Program-made: the position numbers and the translations under genes
NCBI GenBank assembly: GCA_963764685.1
Contig: CAVXTT010000022.1
Location: 186,001 to 250,000, forward strand
DNA: 64,000 nt
From: CAVXTT01 sp963764685
Lineage (GTDB): Bacteria > Bacteroidota > Ignavibacteria > Ignavibacteriales > Ignavibacteriaceae
Direction of reading: 5' to 3'
Part shown: piece after piece, positions 1 to 10,383 of the stretch
Numbering within the stretch: position 1 is the stretch's first letter
How the letters are laid out: every line of letters begins with the position of its first letter
Notes under the pieces: generated by a model
Databases searched by the model: none
What the model was told of the DNA's origin: nothing
What the model saw: only the letters and a program-made list of their open reading frames with translations

Positions 1-10
1 CCGTTTCATG

Positions 11-1987
11 CTAATTTACCACAACCATTTTTTTGACATCTACAAAATCACCCGCTTCAAATCTGTAAAAATATATTCCCTGTTGAAGTCCTGAGGCGTT
101 AAAAACAATTTCATTTTCGCCGGCAGGATAACTATTCTTTACTTCTCCCACTTTTTCGATATGGCTGTCAAAAAACTCCAATGTAATACTCATTTCTTTT
201 GGAAGATAGAATTTTATTTTGGTCGAATCCGTAAAAGGGTTAGGCGTATTCTGTGCCAGAGAAAATTCAGCTGCACCCCTGAAATAATTTACTGATACAA
301 TATCAGAAGGCTGAATATTCGATTTCGCATCAGTCTGGATCAGGCGGTAATATATAGTCCCTGACTGTAAAGGTTTATCCTTTACTTCAAATTTTCTGGC
401 ATTGAGTTTGCCATCAGACTCAATAGACTTAATGACTTCCCAGCCGTTCGTGGTATCGGCACCTGAGTTTCTTTCAATTTCATAAATAGTTACTCCAGTT
501 TCATTTGCAGAGTACCAGGATATTGTTACAGAATCAACATCAATCACCGATTGAAATCCAACTATCTGGGAGATATACGTTCCAGTGTTAAATACCTTTT
601 GAGCAAATATTCCTGTCTGCGACTCTCTCTTGTCTTTAAATATTGCAATAATTCCCCCCCTGCTGTCGGATATAACTGATAAATAGCTCTTTTCAGACCC
701 CGGGTGCGAAGCCACAGGTATTGCCATATTATCCCAGACGAGTTTTCCCTTTTTGTTAATGCGCTGAGCATATAAATTTTCATATTTTTTTTCGTCACGT
801 CTGTCAATCCAGGTAATTATAGCACCCCCGCTGCCATCAGTAACAATTTTTTGTCCGAACTGATCCTGTTGAAGTTGTATGACAGGAACCCCCTCCTTCC
901 CCCACAGCGGTTCCCCGTTAAGTGTATATTTTTGAACATATACGTCACGGTTTTTTTTCCATTCCTGGGTCCAACTTAATAATACACTACTGTCCGAGGT
1001 CAAAACCTGAGGGTTTACCTGATCACCTGATAAAATTGCAGTCGATCTTCCTCCGGAATGCCATAAGAGTTTTCCTGATTTTGAAACTAACTGATGATAA
1101 ATACTTTTTCCTTTTTTATAAACCTGCCAGGCTAAATAAACAGAGGTGTCATTTATACTTTTTGCAGAATAAGAGACTATATTAGAAGCAGTACCCGATA
1201 AACTGATAGGATTTTTCCCCCAGGTACTTTTACCATCCTGGTCGATATGTAGTGCAAGTATCCTGCTTTTGAAATTTTCGGTTTCCTGCCAGAGCAAATA
1301 AGCACCACCCGCGTTATCCGCAATTACAGAAACCATGCTCTTAGGAGTTCCTGAAATAACAATTGGTTGGTTCAAGTTATTAAAAATGACGACTCCGGAA
1401 GAATTAACCTTTAACAGGTGAAGATCATATTTTGACTCCTCCTGCTCTGTATAAGCAATGAAGGAGTTTCCTAAAATGTCAGCATCAATGGCGTAATGAA
1501 TTATTGCTGCATTTGTACTGGTTATTTGTACTCCGGAATTAGACCATAATAAAGATCCATTCTCGGATACTTTTTGGCCTAAAAGGTTTCCAGTTGTCCT
1601 GCCACTTTTCGATTTCCAGATTACAATTGCTGAATTAAATCCTGTTGAAACAGCTGCCGGGCGCTCTTTAACATCATTCTGATCTGAGATCTTTTTCCCG
1701 TCAACCCTGAATGTTACTTTCCCGTTTCCATCCAGATGAAGAAAATATATATCGTTTTGAAATCCGAACCTGTTATCTTCCCAGAATATAAAAGCACCTC
1801 CGTTGAGATCTTCAACAGAAGTAATATTTATGGGATCCCTTACTTCAGACACCAGCAAGGTATTAACATCAGGATTATTTACCCATTGACCAAAAGTATA
1901 TTTACCCGAAAGGCATAACAGGCTGATAAAGAGAAATAGCCTGCCGAAATTGTCAGAACTTATTTTATGCAAGATTAAAGTCCTCAT
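11..1987 (-). CDS. T9SS type A sorting domain-containing secreted protein
   Basis: Predicted secreted or surface protein of about 658 aa. The ATG at 1987 gives a hydrophobic segment (LFLFISLLCLSG) ending near FGQ, consistent with a signal peptide; an upstream TTG at 2005 is in frame but less likely. The body repeats a GGAxxxWxDxR-like motif at least five times (for example GGAFIFWEDNR, GGAIITWIDRR), which suggests a beta-propeller. The last 80 or so residues start with AQNTPNPF and end in a GIYFYRF-type strand, the hallmark of the type A C-terminal domain exported by the type IX secretion system. The start overlaps the 3' end of smc by 23 bp, so it may be co-transcribed with it. Ligand and function are unknown. 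Confidence 0.85.
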   Translation of the reverse strand: MRTLILHKISSDNFGRLFLFISLLCLSGKYTFGQWVNNPDVNTLLVSEVRDPINITSVEDLNGGAFIFWEDNRFGFQNDIYFLHLDGNGKVTFRVDGKKISDQNDVKERPAAVSTGFNSAIVIWKSKSGRTTGNLLGQKVSENGSLLWSNSGVQITSTNAAIIHYAIDADILGNSFIAYTEQEESKYDLHLLKVNSSGVVIFNNLNQPIVISGTPKSMVSVIADNAGGAYLLWQETENFKSRILALHIDQDGKSTWGKNPISLSGTASNIVSYSAKSINDTSVYLAWQVYKKGKSIYHQLVSKSGKLLWHSGGRSTAILSGDQVNPQVLTSDSSVLLSWTQEWKKNRDVYVQKYTLNGEPLWGKEGVPVIQLQQDQFGQKIVTDGSGGAIITWIDRRDEKKYENLYAQRINKKGKLVWDNMAIPVASHPGSEKSYLSVISDSRGGIIAIFKDKRESQTGIFAQKVFNTGTYISQIVGFQSVIDVDSVTISWYSANETGVTIYEIERNSGADTTNGWEVIKSIESDGKLNARKFEVKDKPLQSGTIYYRLIQTDAKSNIQPSDIVSVNYFRGAAEFSLAQNTPNPFTDSTKIKFYLPKEMSITLEFFDSHIEKVGEVKNSYPAGENEIVFNASGLQQGIYFYRFEAGDFVDVKKMVVVN

Positions 1988-4900
1988 TAAATCTGACGCC
2001 GACAAGTTTCGAAACCCCTTCTTCCTGCATTGTTACACCATATAAAGTATCTGCAGCTTCCATGGTTCTTTTATTATGTGTAACCACTATAAATTGTGTT
2101 TCCTTGCTGAAGTCATGCAATATTTTTGTGAAACGGTCAATATTAGCATCATCAAGAGGAGCATCGATTTCATCAAGTATACAAAAGGGACTCGGTTTAA
2201 CGAGGTATATCGCAAACAGCAATGCTATAGCAGTTAATGTTTTTTCACCTCCCGATAAGAGTTCAATAGATGTAGGTCTTTTCCCTTTAGGTTTTGCGAT
2301 TATTTCAATCTTTGCTTCAAGGGGGTCTGCATTCTCCTCCAGACGGAGATCGGCCTCATCTCCGGGATTAAATAATCCCCTGAAAATGGTAATAAAATAT
2401 TCTCTGATCTTCTCAAATGTATCAAGGAAAAGTGTCTGTGCAGTCTGATTTATCTCTTCAATTGTTTTTGCAATATCTTTTTCGGAATCGATCAGATCGA
2501 TTCTTTGCTTGTTCAGGAACTCATATCGCTGTTTTTCCTCCTCATACTCGGAATAAGCGAGAAGATTAATCGGCCCAAGGTTTCTTATCTGCTGTTTCAG
2601 ATTATGTACATGTTCTGTTCTTTGTGAAAAATTAAAAGTTTCCAGGTCACTAAACGATTTTAATTCAAGGGTTATTGAATAATTTTCCCTGATGTTTTCA
2701 TTCAGATTAGCAACCTTCATTCCCAGTTCATTTATCTTTATATCGAAGGAATGTATGTTTTCCGAAATGTTATCCCGTTCGACTCTTAATTTATTTTGTG
2801 CTCCTTCTTTTTCCGAAATAATGTTTCTGAGCTGATTATAACCTTCATCAATCTCATCAACTTCCTTTAATATATATGCTCTTTTTTCCTGCTGGGTATT
2901 TAATTCTGCCGACTTTTCCGTTATAAGTAAATCAAGCTTGCTTATTTCATCAAGCGATGAAGAGATATCAAAATCTCTTTTTTCAACTGATTTACTTATC
3001 TGGTCGATTGATTCAGCAGCCCGCTTTATACTATTTTCAATATTTCTCTTCTCACCTGCTAATCTTTCAAGTTCAATATTCAACTCATTAAATTTTGTAT
3101 TTAGACCAGAGTGTTCCTGTTCAATTTGTGAGAATTCACTTTCGAACCTGCTTGTTTCTTCATCTGCTTTTATTTTTTCCTCAAGGCCTATCCGCAGCAA
3201 TTCACTTATTTTTATTTTCTGGTTGTCAAGTGCATTAAACTCGCGTGCAGAATCCTGCAGTTCTTTTCTTGATTTTTCAATTTCCTCAGCGGCTTTATTT
3301 TTCTCATATTCAATCTGTGCAACCTGTTTCTCAACACTTGCAAGATCATTAACCAGCAGTCTGCCCTTATCAGAGAGACCTTTCAAATCGATATCATTAA
3401 GCAGTTCAGCTTTTTCTTCGATTTCTTTTCTTAACTTTTCCAGCAGCTTTTCCTGTTTGGGAAATTCCGATGTAAGGTTATTAAGGAGTTGTCTTCTGCC
3501 GAACAAAGTATCATCTAATTTAGGGGGGGAACCAGCCTCAACAATACCATTGCAGTCAAGATAATCCCCATTTAAAGAAGCAAAATTAAATATTCCGTAT
3601 TTTGAGGATAATTCAAAGGCATCCTCCAAAGTCCTTACAACAACTGTTTTCCCAAGAAGGTTTTCAAAATACGGTCTCCACTTGTTTTCGGTTTCTATAA
3701 AGTCTTTTGCCCATCCAAGGAAACTTTTTTCTTTTTCGAGTTTCCTGATTTTATTTTTTATTTTCCTGTCAGCCAGCTTTTCAAAGAATGATCTTTTAGC
3801 TCCGGGTTTGAAACCGATTACATAAAAAGACGCTTTGCCCGTTTCATTTTTGTTTAAATACTCTATCCCCTTTTTCAAATCATCAAGGGATTCGACCAGA
3901 ATATTATTCAGATTACTTTTTAATGCTGCTTCTACGGCAAAACGGTATTTTTCAATTGAACTTCCGATGTTTGCCAGGAGAGTTCTGTCGCCTTTATACC
4001 AGTTATTATCTGCAATCAGAGCTTTTGTCCCTTTTGAGAAACCTTCAAGATTATCAATAAGATTTCTAAAGAATGTAATCTTATCCTTTATACTGTTCAA
4101 TAAACTTTTTTCTTCCAGCTCTTTTAATTTTAAAGAATCAATCTCCCGCTCAAGTTCATCCCTTTCTTTTTGTTTACGGGAATAAATTAATTCAGCTTCC
4201 TGCAGTTTATTTTCTGTCTCACTTTTTTCCAGGTTAAGTTCTTCCAGGAATCCCACTGTTTTAGCAATATTACCCGTAAGCTGCTGAATCCGTTCATTTA
4301 ATTTATTTATGGAGATAGTTTTCCCTGACAGGGATTTCTCAATATTAGATAACTCAGTTTCGTGAATATTAATTTCTCTGAACTTTTCCAGGAGCCGTTC
4401 CGATCGGTTTTTCAGAAATGATCTTTTTTCTTCAAGCTGCCTTTTGAAGTCAGAAATCTGATCAACCAAAGTATTCCGTCCTGTTTCCCCGTTATTTATT
4501 GCTTCCTGCAAGTTGTAAGTGCTGATGCTTCCTTTTGTGATCAATTCTTCGTTTTGTCGAAGCTGCGAAGAAAGTTCATCAAGTTCCTGTCGTAACCGTT
4601 CAATATTTTTCAGAAGAGAGTTTTTGCGTTCTTCACTTACCGATAACTGATTTTGAATGCTATAGATTTTTTCAGTTTGTGTATTAAGTTCCGATCTTTT
4701 AAGATTGAGATTATATTCAATAGCAGTCAATTCCCCTTTAATAGCTTTTATTTCATCATCCAGCTTGGCCAGATTTGATTCAACATCTATTTTATTTCTG
4801 AAACTCTCTTCCCGGTTTTGCTTAAACTCATTTCTTTGCAGATTAAATAAAGCCAATTCCCTCTCTGCGAGCTCAAGTTCCAGTTCACGGAGCTGTAAAG

Positions 4901-5558
4901 AAAGCTTATTATGTTTATCTGCCCGCTTTGCCTGACGCTCCAGAGTGAATTTACTTTTTTCTCGACTTCCGCAACAATATCATTGACTCTGCTGAGGTCC
5001 ATTTTTACTTCTTCAAGCTTTCTGAGGGCAAGTCTTCTCCGGAGTTTATATTTATTAACCCCTGCAGCCTCTTCAAACATCGTCCTGCGCTCTTCAGTCT
5101 TATTGCTTAAAATAGTTTCCACCATTTTAAGCTCAATCACAGAATAGGCATTGGCATCCGATTCCGGTATCCATAAAAAGATTTGTAATATCCTTAAGAC
5201 GGCAAATGTTTTTATTTAGCAGGTACTCACTTTCACCGGAGCGGAAAATTCTTCTTGTAATAGTAACATCGGTGTATTCAGTAGGAAGGATTCCTTTGGT
5301 GTTCTGAATTGATAAGGATACTTCAGACATTCCCATCGGCTTACGGTTTGAGGTACCATTAAAAATTACGTTTTCCATTTTATCGCTTCTTAATGCACCG
5401 CTTCGCTGTTCACCCAGACACCACCTGATGGCATCTACTATATTGGTTTTGCCGCATCCGTTAGGACCCACAATGGACGTAATGCCCTGATTAAAATTTA
5501 CCACAGTTTTTTGTGCAAAAGACTTAAATCCAAGTATTTCAAGTTTTGATAAATACAA
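1965..5558 (-). CDS. smc: Chromosome segregation protein SMC (two apparent frameshifts)
   Basis: SMC ATPase of chromosome condensation and segregation, about 1,195 aa when repaired, the normal length. The N-terminus has the Walker A motif GPNGCGKTN. Long coiled coils flank a hinge in the middle, and the C-terminus has the ABC signature LLSGGEKT followed by Walker B (CILDEIDAPLD). The frame breaks near 5158, where one extra G separates DTGIG from the expected SNAYSVIELKMVE, and near 4945, where VEKKVNSL should continue into ERQAKRADKHNKL. Both breaks lie in otherwise intact coding sequence, so they look like sequence errors. The gene starts one base downstream of the end of the GH2-like gene, implying one transcription unit. 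Confidence 0.95.
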
Positions 5559-8141
5559 TTATCCGCCTGTATTGTACTGATTTAATGTGAGCTTCAAATA
5601 CTCGAGAACAGAATTATTGATTTCATAATACAATAGATATCCTCCTACAATAAGGAATATCAGGAGAAGGCTATAGAAATAAACGCTGCCCGCATTAACA
5701 TCGAAGATTACATATATCCCCTTCATTAGTCTGTAGAAGATCCATACTGTAAAAAGAAGGAGTCCGCTATAGACATACAAATTTACAGTGTCTGCTTCCA
5801 GAATTCGAAATAAAACAATTCCGACCGGTATAAGAAGTACAAGCGGCAGGAATGACCAGGTTACAGTATAATAAACACTCGAAATGTAAACACGGGTTCT
5901 TACAAAGAATGATGCAAACTTAATAACAATGGTCAGGATAAGAAGAAACAAAGCTGAAGCAATAAAAAGCCATAAAAGGGAAAGTAAGGGGGACCAGGAT
6001 AAATAACTGATCAATTTTAATAATCCGGGACTGCCAAAACTAAGGAGGATTTTTTCAAAAACCAGCTTTCCTTTAAGATAATGAAGAACATTGCTGAGCA
6101 GAAGAGCTGATACTGCGGAAATCACGACTGCCAGAAAAGTCGTATGGAAACCGGAAATAATTCTCTGATCCCTAACATCAGCATAAAAATTATATGGTCT
6201 TGTTAATGCGCGGGAAGCATCCTCCCGAAACTTTTTCCCCGAATTAACCAGTACCCCTATCATCAACGCAGTAAGAAGTCCAAAAATTATAAATATCATC
6301 GGGGAATCATTTTTTTTGCTTCCAATGGGGATAGTAACCTTTTCAAGATTGTTAAGCCTTGCATTAATTATATTATAAGCAATCCTTTCGGTATTACGAT
6401 GTTCATCAGCAATACCGATTGAATAAAGATTATTGCTATTATAGCCTCCGAGCAGCGAGCTGTAATCTCCCCGGAAATCAAACATAGTGTTTATAAAAAA
6501 TCCTGCATTAGGTTTTTCATCGTGATATGTAAACAGATCTTCAAAAAATTTAGCCTGAGCCTCATAGGAATGATCATTCAGGTATCCGTCGGAATTTCCT
6601 GAGTTAACTATGTAAGTTGCACTGCTTATAAATACTCTCCCGGCTCCGATGGTATTACAAAGTTCATCAAGTTCCGGTATGTAATTGTTTATGGATTTGT
6701 TAAAAATTTCAATTCCGTAAAGATCAATGCCCTCTATAAGTTTTGTATTAAAACCTTGAAACGAGGCGTAGGTTAGTAGAGAGGAATTCTTTTTCACTAT
6801 CCCTGCTAACGCAGTCAATGCATTAATGTGAGGTTCTGAGCCGGAAGGAATTGAAGATCCTAAACCGATCGCTGCGAGCGAAGTATATTTTTTATAAGGC
6901 CTGATAAACCCATTTAAATAGTTGCGGCTGCGCTCCATAAAATTAATATCTTCAATCAAACCACCGGGGATGGCATCTGCAGGCATTTCAATTAAGGCTA
7001 ATAGTCCGTATGTGCTGCATAACTTCAGACAGTAGGGATGAGGTACTGAATTAGCAAACCTCACGGCATTAAATCCAGCTGACTTTATCATACGTATATC
7101 ATTCTCCATCTGATCGTAAGTCATCATACTGCCGTAAAACAAATTTTCAGGAATGTAGGTTACACCATGGAAATTAAAGTTCACTCCATTCAGCAATAAT
7201 GAATCAGCTGCTGCAGAGAGAGAGTAGAATCCGGTTTCGTATACTGCTATATCAATAATTTCTTCCCCTCTTAAAAGTTCGATAAATATCTTATACAAAG
7301 AAGGATTTTCCGGACTCCACACTGCAGGGGAGGAAATGTTCAAAGTTCTGTTAATTATTTTTTCGGAATTCTTTAGGAGAGTAAATGGACCCTCTTCAGT
7401 GATCAGAGGAAGTGTGCCCGAATAGGGACTTATAATTCTTGTCCTGAATCTTATATCTACAGAATCCGAAGCATCAAAATCTTTATTATCAATCTTCGCA
7501 TAAATATTTAATGATGCAGAATTGGATTTAGGATAAAAACTTCTTTTCAGTTCAACATCAGTTACCGATATTTTAGGGGTGAGATATAAATATACATCTC
7601 TGAAAATTCCTCCAAAGTTCTGGGGAAAGAGGAACCGCTGTTTTACAGGGATAGTATTTTCTGAATCAAGATGATAAGAAAGTGTTACCCTCAGAGTATT
7701 ATCTTTCTCCGTGTTCAAAATGTCTTTTGGCAGGTCTAACTGAAAAGGAAATTCACCTCCGGAATGACGGAAAATAATTACATTATTTACAGAAATATCA
7801 GCTGTATAATTTAAACCAAGAAAATAGAGTCTAAGTTTGTTATTACTGAGCATTCCCGGCGATACGGAAAAATTTTTTTCAAAAACAAGATCACCTTCTC
7901 CGCTGAAAATTGAAGGTACTGTAACTGCTGAGCTTCTTTGTTTATCATTAACCGGGTAAACTTTCCAGGTTCCATTTAATGGAATAATTTTTCTTTTTGA
8001 GGTTATATCAAAGAAAATGGAATCGGAAGATTTAATTTCGTAACGGGGAAGCTGTCTGAAAATTATTTGTCCGGACAAGTGGGATTGGAAAAAAAGAGTT
8101 AAAAATAAACAAAATGTCAATACTTTGGGGAAATTTCCCAT
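5559..8141 (-). CDS. GH2-fold protein lacking catalytic glutamates, with C-terminal multi-pass membrane domain
   Basis: 860 aa. Residues 1-25 form a signal peptide. Residues 50-190 resemble the GH2 sugar-binding (jelly-roll) domain, about 195-310 the immunoglobulin-like domain, and about 312-600 the TIM barrel start (NGVNFNFHGVTYIPEN, SAGFNAVRFANSVPHP). Where active beta-galactosidases have SLGNE, this protein has GLGSS (426-430), and the nucleophile strand reads ISSATY (505-510), so both catalytic Glu appear lost. From residue 614 there are about six membrane helices, possibly a Yip1-like domain (RPYNFYADVRD near 650). I infer a non-catalytic carbohydrate-binding or structural ectodomain anchored in the membrane. 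It lies directly upstream of smc. The exact function is unknown. Confidence 0.7.
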   Translation of the reverse strand: MGNFPKVLTFCLFLTLFFQSHLSGQIIFRQLPRYEIKSSDSIFFDITSKRKIIPLNGTWKVYPVNDKQRSSAVTVPSIFSGEGDLVFEKNFSVSPGMLSNNKLRLYFLGLNYTADISVNNVIIFRHSGGEFPFQLDLPKDILNTEKDNTLRVTLSYHLDSENTIPVKQRFLFPQNFGGIFRDVYLYLTPKISVTDVELKRSFYPKSNSASLNIYAKIDNKDFDASDSVDIRFRTRIISPYSGTLPLITEEGPFTLLKNSEKIINRTLNISSPAVWSPENPSLYKIFIELLRGEEIIDIAVYETGFYSLSAAADSLLLNGVNFNFHGVTYIPENLFYGSMMTYDQMENDIRMIKSAGFNAVRFANSVPHPYCLKLCSTYGLLALIEMPADAIPGGLIEDINFMERSRNYLNGFIRPYKKYTSLAAIGLGSSIPSGSEPHINALTALAGIVKKNSSLLTYASFQGFNTKLIEGIDLYGIEIFNKSINNYIPELDELCNTIGAGRVFISSATYIVNSGNSDGYLNDHSYEAQAKFFEDLFTYHDEKPNAGFFINTMFDFRGDYSSLLGGYNSNNLYSIGIADEHRNTERIAYNIINARLNNLEKVTIPIGSKKNDSPMIFIIFGLLTALMIGVLVNSGKKFREDASRALTRPYNFYADVRDQRIISGFHTTFLAVVISAVSALLLSNVLHYLKGKLVFEKILLSFGSPGLLKLISYLSWSPLLSLLWLFIASALFLLILTIVIKFASFFVRTRVYISSVYYTVTWSFLPLVLLIPVGIVLFRILEADTVNLYVYSGLLLFTVWIFYRLMKGIYVIFDVNAGSVYFYSLLLIFLIVGGYLLYYEINNSVLEYLKLTLNQYNTGG

Positions 8142-8640
8142 CCGCGGGTAGTCCTATATTTATAAAATAAAACCTACAAATATACGAAGGAAAGTAGGGC
8201 ATTTCAATTGAAAAACAACAAATGACCAATAAGTCACCTATTTCTTTTGCTTATCCCACTGCTGTCTAAAAAAAATAAAAATAATAAAAAACCTTAAATA
8301 ACTGACAGATTTGTTTCTTTTTCACTTTCAATCCCCATACTTCCTGGTTTCTTTCCCCAAATTTTCTTCAAGAAAATTTCACATTTAATATGCTATTCAT
8401 TTAAAATAGCACAAAGATTGTATATGTATAAGCCATCTCTAGGCCATCTGTAAGCCATCTGTAAGCCATAAAACGGCACTTATGGCTTACAGATGGCTTA
8501 GAGATGGCTTACAGATGGCTTACAGATAAGCAATTATGAAGCAATTAGTAATAAATTTGGGTAATTTTTCTTCTGATACCTGGTTGAAAGCTGAATATTT
8601 GACTTGTTGGTCAATTATTGGGAGTAGATCTAATTTATCT
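8142..8640. other. Intergenic region upstream of the GH2-like gene
   Basis: AT-rich spacer of 499 bp between two minus-strand genes. Apart from the 11-bp repeat hairpin at 8429-8526 I see no RNA gene or convincing small ORF. It must hold the promoter of the GH2-like gene, but I cannot point to a motif with confidence. Confidence 0.5.
8429..8526. repeat. 11-bp tandem repeat array with inverted copies (large hairpin)
   Basis: The left arm (8429-8469) has about four 11-bp units of the form TAAGCCATCTG. After a 12-base loop, the right arm (8482-8526) has about four units of the reverse complement. The two arms can pair into a stem of roughly 40 bp. The unit length matches the arrays at 20110-20189 and 40449-40480, although the unit sequences differ. 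Confidence 0.85.
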
Positions 8641-10206
8641 TCAGAAACCAACGACTTCTCCCAGGGCTTTTTTAAGTGATTTCCAAACAATATCCAGAAA
8701 AAAATCCCCATTTTCCCGTATGTAGGTAATATTTCCTGATTTTATTTTCCCATCTTTGTCAGGATTCGATTCTCTGACCTTTAAATTATTGGCAATTAAA
8801 CTTTTAACATCCTGAAATGCCCCTCCTTCAGTCGATTCTTTAGTCAAAGATTTAATTTTAAGGTTATTATAGACCGGAACAACACCTGCATTTGCCATAT
8901 ATCCAGAGGCTTCCACCTTAAAAGTTACATTCCCAACCTCACCAGAAATCAATTCGGTTTTATCGGCAACTCTCAAATGGTCATTCAGTGGAAGGACACT
9001 CATTTTGTCAAGTGAACCTTCATAATCAAACCTTAATTCTTTTACACTCAAAGGAAGTTTCATTTTTACTTTTAATTCTCCCGCTCCCGCCAGGCTGGAA
9101 GAAACATCAAAAACGACTGGATGCTTCAATCCTGCAGAGCTGCTCAAATTAATAATATCGGCACGAATTTTTGTAAACGGCAGGTGTGAAATAAGCCGAT
9201 CAGTCCATAATTCCTTGACATGTATTTCAGAATTTTCAATTCTTAAAACTTCGACATTTATTTTGTATTCAAGAGAAGAAACAAGCTCGTTTGGCATTTG
9301 GGGAATTATGGATTTATCTTCCGGGACTCTCTTGTCGGTTACAAATTCCAATTCTGCCTCTGAGAGTTTAATTAATTTTGCATCAAACTCATGCTTCTTT
9401 ATTAAAGCTGCCAAATCAAAACCTGCAGCTGACATTTCATCTAATCTAAGTGTAAGTTTGTTGGATCTGAATTTCTTTCCCTTGAAAAACTCCAAAGGAG
9501 ATTTAGGAGATTTAAATAAAACTTTCCTGATGTCTGCTGTTGAATCCATTGAAGAAAAATTTATTGAGTTTATCGTAAGGGTGTATCCTGTTTCTGGAAA
9601 TTTCCACAAGAGATCACCACATTGAAAATCAATACTCCCTGCTACCTTTAGTGGTATATTCTGTGATTCTTCCTCATAGTGGATAAAGATATCACTAATG
9701 GTAATATTAATATTCCCGATATAATCGTCACTCATTGCTTTATATTTACGATTCCGGAATTTACCATCGCGTACAATTAATTCTCCGATCTGCAATGGTT
9801 TTTTATCGGGAGGGATGATATCTCTGAGTTGCTCTATTATCTTTTTTTGAGGCTCTTTCTTTTGGGGAATCAAGCTTTCGATGCGGACATCGGGAGAGTA
9901 CAATTTAATATCTGTAAAATGAAGACTGCCTCCCGAAATTATATTAAGCCATGGTATTCCTCTGAAGCTTATCTCAGGTACCATTGCAGTTATGTTTAAA
10001 TCTTCATCTTTATAAACATATTCTATTTCAGAAGCTGATATAGAATTACTGAGGAATGAATATGAAAGTGCATCTATTTTAATGCGATGCCCCTTTTCAC
10101 TATTTATTCTTGAAATGAGCTCAGGTTTTACAAAATGATTAAAGAAGGGATCTACGAGCAGATTTGCTGCAAGAAATAAGCCCATTACTATTGCGATAAA
10201 CAACAA
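8641..10206 (-). CDS. AsmA-like / DUF748-like membrane-anchored protein
   Basis: About 521 aa. A single N-terminal membrane anchor (LFIAIVMGLFLAANLLV) is followed by a long beta-rich region with typical AsmA-like phrases (INSEKGHRIKID, LHFTDIKLYSPDVRI, and segments reading L-x-I-x-E-L-x-V-x-D-G). Such proteins sit in the inner membrane with a periplasmic beta-sheet groove and are linked to lipid transport or envelope assembly; the role here is inferred. The start is a TTG at 10206, three bases after a possible small gene. The frame is also open further upstream to about 10338 without an ATG, so the N-terminus is uncertain. Confidence 0.55.
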   Translation of the reverse strand: MLFIAIVMGLFLAANLLVDPFFNHFVKPELISRINSEKGHRIKIDALSYSFLSNSISASEIEYVYKDEDLNITAMVPEISFRGIPWLNIISGGSLHFTDIKLYSPDVRIESLIPQKKEPQKKIIEQLRDIIPPDKKPLQIGELIVRDGKFRNRKYKAMSDDYIGNINITISDIFIHYEEESQNIPLKVAGSIDFQCGDLLWKFPETGYTLTINSINFSSMDSTADIRKVLFKSPKSPLEFFKGKKFRSNKLTLRLDEMSAAGFDLAALIKKHEFDAKLIKLSEAELEFVTDKRVPEDKSIIPQMPNELVSSLEYKINVEVLRIENSEIHVKELWTDRLISHLPFTKIRADIINLSSSAGLKHPVVFDVSSSLAGAGELKVKMKLPLSVKELRFDYEGSLDKMSVLPLNDHLRVADKTELISGEVGNVTFKVEASGYMANAGVVPVYNNLKIKSLTKESTEGGAFQDVKSLIANNLKVRESNPDKDGKIKSGNITYIRENGDFFLDIVWKSLKKALGEVVGF

Positions 10207-10208
10207 GA

Positions 10209-10383
10209 TTAGTCTGCAGGGTATACATGTCCATATTCTTCTTTTAAAGCTTGTTTTATTTGGATCAGCTGAAATAAAGGTCTCCAGGTCAAAAAATTTA
10301 AACTTAAATTTAACCCGTGAATTATTAGATCAATATGAACCAGTTAATACATTGCCAGTAATACTAAGTATATGTGATGATGA
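10209..10383 (-). CDS. Possible small gene between tpiA and the AsmA-like gene
   Basis: Low-confidence reading. One frame gives VKFKFKFFDLETFISAD; removing one C in GATCC joins it to QIKQALKEEYGHVYPAD and a stop at 10209-10211, just three bases before the AsmA-like TTG start. The joined text reads like a natural 35- to 55-aa protein, and the stop-start spacing fits an operon. No clear start codon is visible, and an in-frame stop near 10338 remains unexplained. The alternative is that the same DNA encodes an N-terminal extension of the AsmA-like protein. Confidence 0.25.

Noticed and set aside
2938..3564. 208-codon plus-strand ORF, rich in serine
   Set aside because: Antisense shadow of the smc coiled coil; composition is that of complemented Glu/Lys codons.
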